A DNA stretch of 59,249 nucleotides from Deltaproteobacteria bacterium (GTDB taxonomy: Bacteria; Myxococcota_A; UBA9160; UBA6930), in the NCBI GenBank assembly GCA_016875395.1, contig VGRF01000011.1, forward strand, positions 1 to 59,249, given 5' to 3'. Position numbers and translations under genes: made by a program. The notes beneath the pieces were generated by a model that worked only from the letters and a program-made list of their open reading frames with translations, searched no databases and had not been told where the DNA came from. This document shows, one piece after another, positions 55,220 through 59,249 of the stretch. Every line of letters begins with the position of its first letter. The stretch's first letter is position 1.

Positions 55220-56133
55220 CTCGTCTCCTTCGCGAATGCGACGCGGGTGCAGGACGTGAGCGTGAGCACGAGCGCGCCGGCGAGCGCGGTGTGCAGCGCC
55301 GTGATCTCGACGCGCAGCTCGAGCAGCACGTTGGCGACGCCGACTGCGATCTGCACGAACACCAGCACCGCGGCGAGTCGCGCCTTCTTCGAGATCTGCG
55401 GAATTGCGCGCGTCGCCCACACCATCGAAAGCACAAACAGCGCGAGCAGGTAGCCGTTCGCGCGGTGGTGGACGTGGAGGCCGACGGGGTCGCTCATGCC
55501 CCACACCGGGAACCAGCGCTCGTCGTAACAAGCGGGCCAGCGCCAGCAGGCGAGGCCCGCGTAGCGCGACGAGAGCTGGCTGCCGAGAAACACTTGGAAG
55601 AACAGGAAGAGCGCGCTGAGCGCGACGGACCACCTCGCAGCGCGCGCGAGCGGCGCGGGTGCGGGCTCGCCTCGCGCGAACGCGCGCAGCGTGAGACCGA
55701 GCCACAGCACCGAGGCGTTCCACACGTTCCCGACGATCAGGTGCGAGGTGACGCTCCACGACGCGAGCAGGTGCCACACGGTGAGCGCGCCGAGCAGGCC
55801 CTGGACGGCGAGCAGCGCGAAGCTCACTCCCCAGGTGGCACCGGCGACGCGGCGCAGCGTGGCGTCGCGGAGGATCAGCGCGCCGAGCGTGAGGAACGTC
55901 ACGCCGAACGCCCAGCCCACGTAACGGTGCGATACCTCCCAAGCGACCTTGAAGTCGAACTGCGGCACCACTTCGCCGAAGCACAGCGGCCAATCCGGGC
56001 ACGCGAGACCCGCGCCGTGTGCGCGCACGAGCGCGCCGAGCATGATGTTCGCGAGGATGAAGCCGTTGAAGACGAAGCACGCGCGGGCGAGCGCGGCGGC
56101 GCGCGTGCGGGCGAGTGCGTCGGCTGCAGACAT
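55216..56133 (-). CDS. ctaA: heme A synthase (CtaA/Cox15 type)
   Basis: 305 residues from ATG 56133, about eight membrane helices. The two heme-binding halves are recognisable: ALVRAHGAGLACPDWPLCFGE with SHRYVGWAFG, then TSHLIVGNVWNASVL; in the second half GLACWRWPACYDERW, HVHHRANGYLLAL and TALHTALAGALVL. The Cys pairs (CPDWPLC, CWRWPAC) are those of CtaA. It oxidises heme O to heme A for cytochrome c oxidase. Upstream in-frame codons to 56364 look non-coding. No ctaB or cox genes are adjacent. Confidence 0.9.
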   Translation of the reverse strand: MSAADALARTRAAALARACFVFNGFILANIMLGALVRAHGAGLACPDWPLCFGEVVPQFDFKVAWEVSHRYVGWAFGVTFLTLGALILRDATLRRVAGATWGVSFALLAVQGLLGALTVWHLLASWSVTSHLIVGNVWNASVLWLGLTLRAFARGEPAPAPLARAARWSVALSALFLFFQVFLGSQLSSRYAGLACWRWPACYDERWFPVWGMSDPVGLHVHHRANGYLLALFVLSMVWATRAIPQISKKARLAAVLVFVQIAVGVANVLLELRVEITALHTALAGALVLTLTSCTRVAFAKETR

Positions 56134-56275
56134 GGGCGGCGCACGGTAGAGGACGCGCACCTCGCTGCCAGACAGCCGCGCTGCGGTTGCCGCTCGCTCG
56201 CGCGTGCGAGAGGCTCGCGCCGGCAGTTCGCTCGGCGGGATCAAGCGCGGTGCGGCGGCCGTCGATACGAGGCGC

Positions 56276-56695
56276 ATGGCGATGGCGCTCCCCTCACCGA
56301 TCGCGAAGGACGACCCGCGGCAGCTGCGCGTGCTCTTCGAGCGCGCCGTGGTCTGCTCGCGCATTCACGAGGTGCCGTGCACGTTCATCGGCGTCGCGGC
56401 GCCGGAAGGCGATTTGCTCGCGCGCGACTTCCTCGACTTCGTCGAGAGCGAGCTGCGCGTGGAGGACCCGATCTTCCGCATGCTGCGCGAGCGCGCGGTG
56501 GTGCTGATGACCGACGTCGATGAGCGCATGGCGCGCCGCGTGATCGAGCGCCTTTGCGCAGAGTTCGCGTCGCGCTTCGCGCCGCGCACCGAGCTGCCGC
56601 TCACGTTCGGCTTCTGGGAAGTGCGCCCCGGCGCGACGCCGACCTCGAAGGACGTGCTGCCCGCGCTGTTCGGGATGAAGCCCGGCGCCGACTAG
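56276..56695 (+). CDS. hypothetical protein, possibly degenerate GGDEF-like
   Basis: 139 residues from ATG 56276. VLFERAVVCSRIHEVPCTFIGV and DVDERMARRVIERLCAEFASRF alternate strand and helix as in a response-regulator or GGDEF-like fold, and LTFGFWEVRPGATPTSKDVLP has the look of a late strand-loop of diguanylate cyclases. No GGDEF motif is present. It stands alone between ctaA (divergent) and the TIGR01777 gene (convergent). Function unknown. Confidence 0.55.
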   Translation: MAMALPSPIAKDDPRQLRVLFERAVVCSRIHEVPCTFIGVAAPEGDLLARDFLDFVESELRVEDPIFRMLRERAVVLMTDVDERMARRVIERLCAEFASRFAPRTELPLTFGFWEVRPGATPTSKDVLPALFGMKPGAD

Positions 56696-56699
56696 CGCG

Positions 56700-57611
56700 T
56701 TACTTCGCGACGATCTCCGAGAGCGCGGCGTCGAGGGTCGGGTAGCGGAACGTGAAGCCCGCGCTCTGCGCCGCGGCGGGAACGATGCGCCGGCTCGCGA
56801 GCAGCTCGGTCGAGATGTCGCGTAGGGCGGTGCGCACCGCAAACGCAGGCACGGCAAAGAACGCGGGGCGGTGCAACTGCTTCGCGAGCGCGGCGCTGAA
56901 CTCTGCATTGCGCACGCTGCCGGGCGCGGTGCAGTTCCAGGCTCCGCTCGCGGCTTCACTCGTCAGCGCGAACTGCATGAGCGCGGCGCAATCTTCGAGG
57001 TGGATCCACGGGAACCACTGCCTGCCGTCGCCCAGCTTGCCGCCGAGTCCAGCGCGAAAGATCGGCAGCATCAGACCGAGCGCGCCTCCGCTGCGCGCGA
57101 GCACGACGCCGATGCGCAGTGAGCACACGCGCACGCCGAGCGCGCGTGCGCGCGCGGCCTCGGCCTCCCAGTCGCGGCACAGCTCGGAGATGAAGCCGGG
57201 GCCGGGCGGATCGCTCTCGCGGATCTCGTCGTCGCCCGAGTCGGCGTAGTAACCCACCGCGGAAGCGCACACGAAGACGCGCGGGCGGCTCGCGTCTGGC
57301 AGCGCGGCGAGGGCGTCGACCACGCTGCGCGTCGAGTCGATGCGGCTCGACCAGATGCGCTCGCGCCTCGCCGCAGTCGGGAGCCCGCCGAAGATCGGCT
57401 CTCCCGCGAGGTGCACCACCGCGCCCGCACCGTCCAGCCACGCGGTCTCCACCTTCGTCCCGTTCCACGAATAGGCGCGCTCGCTGCCGCGCAGCGCGAC
57501 GCGCGCGGCGTCGCGCGTGATCCAGCGAAGCGCGCGCCCCTCGGCCCGTAACAACTCGGCGAGACGCGCGCCGATCATCCCCGTGCCGCCGGTGAGGACT
57601 ACGTCCGTCAT
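56700..57611 (-). CDS. TIGR01777-family SDR-like oxidoreductase (YfcH/SulA-like)
   Basis: 303 residues. Extended-SDR start MTDVVLTGGTGMIGARLAELL, then AVVHLAGEPI, RIDSTRSVVDALAAL, SAVGYYADSGDDEIRESDPPG and FPWIHLEDCAAL, the standard blocks of the TIGR01777 epimerase-like family. A DUF1731-like C-terminal part ends YPTLDAALSEIV. Family function is poorly known, with links to cell-division inhibition in E. coli relatives. Motif CCGTAACAA (57546-57554) encodes Leu-Leu-Arg near the N-terminus. Confidence 0.9.
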   Translation of the reverse strand: MTDVVLTGGTGMIGARLAELLRAEGRALRWITRDAARVALRGSERAYSWNGTKVETAWLDGAGAVVHLAGEPIFGGLPTAARRERIWSSRIDSTRSVVDALAALPDASRPRVFVCASAVGYYADSGDDEIRESDPPGPGFISELCRDWEAEAARARALGVRVCSLRIGVVLARSGGALGLMLPIFRAGLGGKLGDGRQWFPWIHLEDCAALMQFALTSEAASGAWNCTAPGSVRNAEFSAALAKQLHRPAFFAVPAFAVRTALRDISTELLASRRIVPAAAQSAGFTFRYPTLDAALSEIVAK

Positions 57612-57711
57612 TGCGGTGCCCCTCGCGGATGCTCGACCTCGCAGCGCCGGCTTGTCTCGGTCATCGAGGCCACTGTTCGATCTCCGCTCGGCTCTGCCTA
57701 AACGCGCGCGC

Positions 57712-58722
57712 TCAAGAGGCGCTTGCCGACGGCGCGAAGGTCTCGTAAATCCGCAGCGCTTCGTCGCGGCTCGTCGCGAGCGGCGCGATCACGGGCGTCG
57801 TCACGCCCGCCTTCACGAAGCCCGCGAGTTGCTCCTTGCACTCCTCGGCGGTGCCGATGATCGCGATGCGATCGACGATCTCGTCCGTAATCGCTGCGGC
57901 GACCGCTGCGCGATCCTTCTTCGCGAAGCCCTCGGCGATCGCCTTCGCCTCTTCCTCGAAGCCGCACCACGCGAGGAACGCGTTGTAGACCGGCGCTGAG
58001 AGATATCCGCCGAATGCCATGCGCACGAGCCCGCGCGCCTTCGCGCGATCGTTCGTGACGCACACCTGGAAGCGGCACACGACCTCGTCCCGCGTGCCGT
58101 CGCGCCCCGCCTTCGCGGCGCCGCGGCGATAGGCGGCGAGGATCTGCGGCATCGCGCTCGCGGGCTGGAAGTTGATGATCAGCCCTTCGCCGACTTCGCC
58201 GGCGAGCTCGCACATCTTCTCGCGCAGCGCGGCGAGGTAGATGCGCATCGGCTTCTTCGGCTTCGCACCGAGGCGCAGGCCGTTCGAGCGGAAGTACTTG
58301 CCGTTGAAATCGGTCTTGTCCGCGTTCAGTGCTTGCCGGATCACGGCCACCGACTCGCGCACGTGGCCGAGCGGCTCGCGGAAGTCGCAGCCGTTCCAGT
58401 CGCGCATGATCGCGTGCGACGACGAGCCGAGGCCGAGGATGAAGCGGTCGTTCGAGAGCTGCGCGAGCGTCGCCGCGCTCATCGCGAGCACCGCGGGCGT
58501 GCGGTTGTAGACCGCCACGATCGCCGTGCCGATCTCGATCGTGCTCGTCGAGACGGCCAATGCGCCCGCGAGCGAGAACGAGTCCGGTCCGGCGGTCTCC
58601 GCCATCCAAATCGCGGGGTAGCCCCACTCGCGCTCCGCGCGCTGCGCGAGCTCGATCTGCCCGCGCGCGTCGTAGAACGGGGCAGGGATCGTGAGCGCCA
58701 TCCGGCCCAGGTTCAGCGCCAT
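57712..58722 (-). CDS. LLM-class F420-dependent oxidoreductase
   Basis: 336 residues from ATG 58722 (site GGAAGGAAGAGAC). MALTIPAPFYDARG, YPAIWMAETAGPDSFSLAG, TSTIEIGTAIVAVYNRTPAVLAM and NDRFILGLGSSSHAIMRDWNG are typical of the actinobacterial F420-linked group that includes enzymes of lipid and steroid metabolism. Cofactor use is inferred from the motifs. It shares a strand and short spacing (50 bp) with the SDR gene cut by the window end, so the two probably form an operon. Confidence 0.88.
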   Translation of the reverse strand: MALNLGRMALTIPAPFYDARGQIELAQRAEREWGYPAIWMAETAGPDSFSLAGALAVSTSTIEIGTAIVAVYNRTPAVLAMSAATLAQLSNDRFILGLGSSSHAIMRDWNGCDFREPLGHVRESVAVIRQALNADKTDFNGKYFRSNGLRLGAKPKKPMRIYLAALREKMCELAGEVGEGLIINFQPASAMPQILAAYRRGAAKAGRDGTRDEVVCRFQVCVTNDRAKARGLVRMAFGGYLSAPVYNAFLAWCGFEEEAKAIAEGFAKKDRAAVAAAITDEIVDRIAIIGTAEECKEQLAGFVKAGVTTPVIAPLATSRDEALRIYETFAPSASAS

Positions 58723-58773
58723 GTCTCTTCCTTCCCTCGGCACGCAGCCGCGTCAGTTGTTACGGGGCTTCGC

Positions 58774-59249
58774 TCAGCGCGGCTGCATCCGGATGGCGCC
58801 GTCGAGGCGGATCACTTCGCCGTTCAGCATCGGGTTCTCGACGATGTGGCACGCGAGCGCGGCGTACTCCTCGGGGTTGCCGAGGCGCGACGGGAAGGGC
58901 ACCTGCTTGCCGAGCGAGGCGCGCGCGGGCTCCGGCAGGCCCATCAGCATCGGCGTGAGGAAGAGCCCCGGTGCGATCGTGCACACGCGAATGCCGACGC
59001 TCGCGAAGTCGCGCGCGATCGGCAGCGTCATGCCGACGACGCCGCCCTTCGACGCGGAGTAGGCGCACTGCCCGATCTGGCCCTCGAACGCGGCGACCGA
59101 CGCGGTGTTGATCACCACACCGCGCTCGCCGCCGGCGTTCGGTGCGTTCGTCTGCATCTTCGCCGCGCTGAGGCGGATCACGTTGAACGTGCCGATCAGG
59201 TTGACCTCGATCGTCTTGCGGAAGAGATCGAGGTTGAATGGCTTGCCTT
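58774..59249 (-). CDS. SDR dehydrogenase, HSD17B10-like, 5' part missing
   Basis: About 158 residues are visible; the gene continues beyond the right edge. [20 protein letters not shown], then [28 protein letters not shown] with Ser and YSASK catalytic residues and the long [15 protein letters not shown] loop match type-II 3-hydroxyacyl-CoA dehydrogenase (HADH2/HSD17B10). It should reversibly oxidise 3-hydroxyacyl-CoA or 3-hydroxysteroids with NAD. TTGTTACGG lies just after its stop (58757-58765). It precedes the LLM gene. Confidence 0.88.
   Translation of the reverse strand, partial: GKPFNLDLFRKTIEVNLIGTFNVIRLSAAKMQTNAPNAGGERGVVINTASVAAFEGQIGQCAYSASKGGVVGMTLPIARDFASVGIRVCTIAPGLFLTPMLMGLPEPARASLGKQVPFPSRLGNPEEYAALACHIVENPMLNGEVIRLDGAIRMQPR

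Overview
The window is a strongly G+C-rich bacterial chromosome segment (about 70% by eye) with dense, short operons. TonB-type proteins, lipoproteins with lipoboxes and a Braun-type lipoprotein next to L,D-transpeptidases point to a Gram-negative cell. Many acyl-CoA and short-chain dehydrogenases, three LLM (F420/FMN-type) oxidoreductases and an EF-G of the spirochaete/planctomycete/delta-proteobacterial (mitochondrial EF-G1-like) type fit an uncultured Myxococcota/'Deltaproteobacteria'/Binatia-like lineage. The taxonomic call is inference only.

Layout. 1-11.4 kb: oxidative lipid or terpenoid-type catabolism (Baeyer-Villiger monooxygenase, amine-dehydrogenase-like reductase, two paired acyl-CoA dehydrogenases separated by a 45-bp tandem repeat, phytanoyl-CoA dioxygenase), with a CoxG-like protein, a Nudix hydrolase, a cupin and a DegT-family enzyme whose catalytic lysine is a histidine. 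11.4-20.3 kb: LLM oxidoreductase, two TonB-like paralogues (the second with an amber codon after its leader), an MFS transporter, an Lpp-like lipoprotein with a broken leader followed by two L,D-transpeptidases, a sterol-desaturase-like enzyme and an ECF sigma factor. 20.3-31.9 kb: frameshifted chromate transporter, DUF47-PiT phosphate uptake, IF-1, acyltransferase, a formyl-THF hydrolase-like protein, fusA, a P-loop protein, esterase, TerB, ArsC-like protein and an ECF sigma/anti-sigma pair. 31.9-43.4 kb: frameshifted tannase, an arsS-VTT-reductase operon, SDR, TetR with a diiron-type protein, two apparently truncated head-to-head genes, pntB-pntAb without pntAa, and a DUF4160-DUF2442 pair. 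43.6-48.7 kb: SDR plus MaoC hydratase (the two halves of a peroxisomal-type multifunctional enzyme), a second SDR, LLM enzyme, SnoaL protein and ureohydrolase. 48.9-59.2 kb: RNHCP protein, Lhr helicase with Nei glycosylase, heme A synthase, TIGR01777 protein, LLM enzyme and an SDR cut by the window end.

No tRNA, rRNA, CRISPR array, insertion sequence or phage gene was seen. The most unusual signals are not genes. A 9-mer, TTGTTACGG with its close relative TTGTTAGGG/CTGTTAGGG, recurs about 20 times and carries most of the rare TTA codons I noticed. A 105-bp near-palindrome lies at 45492-45596. A second hairpin element occurs at 24296 and, shortened, at 37731. A 45-bp repeat family sits at 6256 and 47314. 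Four genes carry single inactivating lesions, three of them explainable by one-base changes in short homopolymers, so either recent decay or assembly error must be considered.
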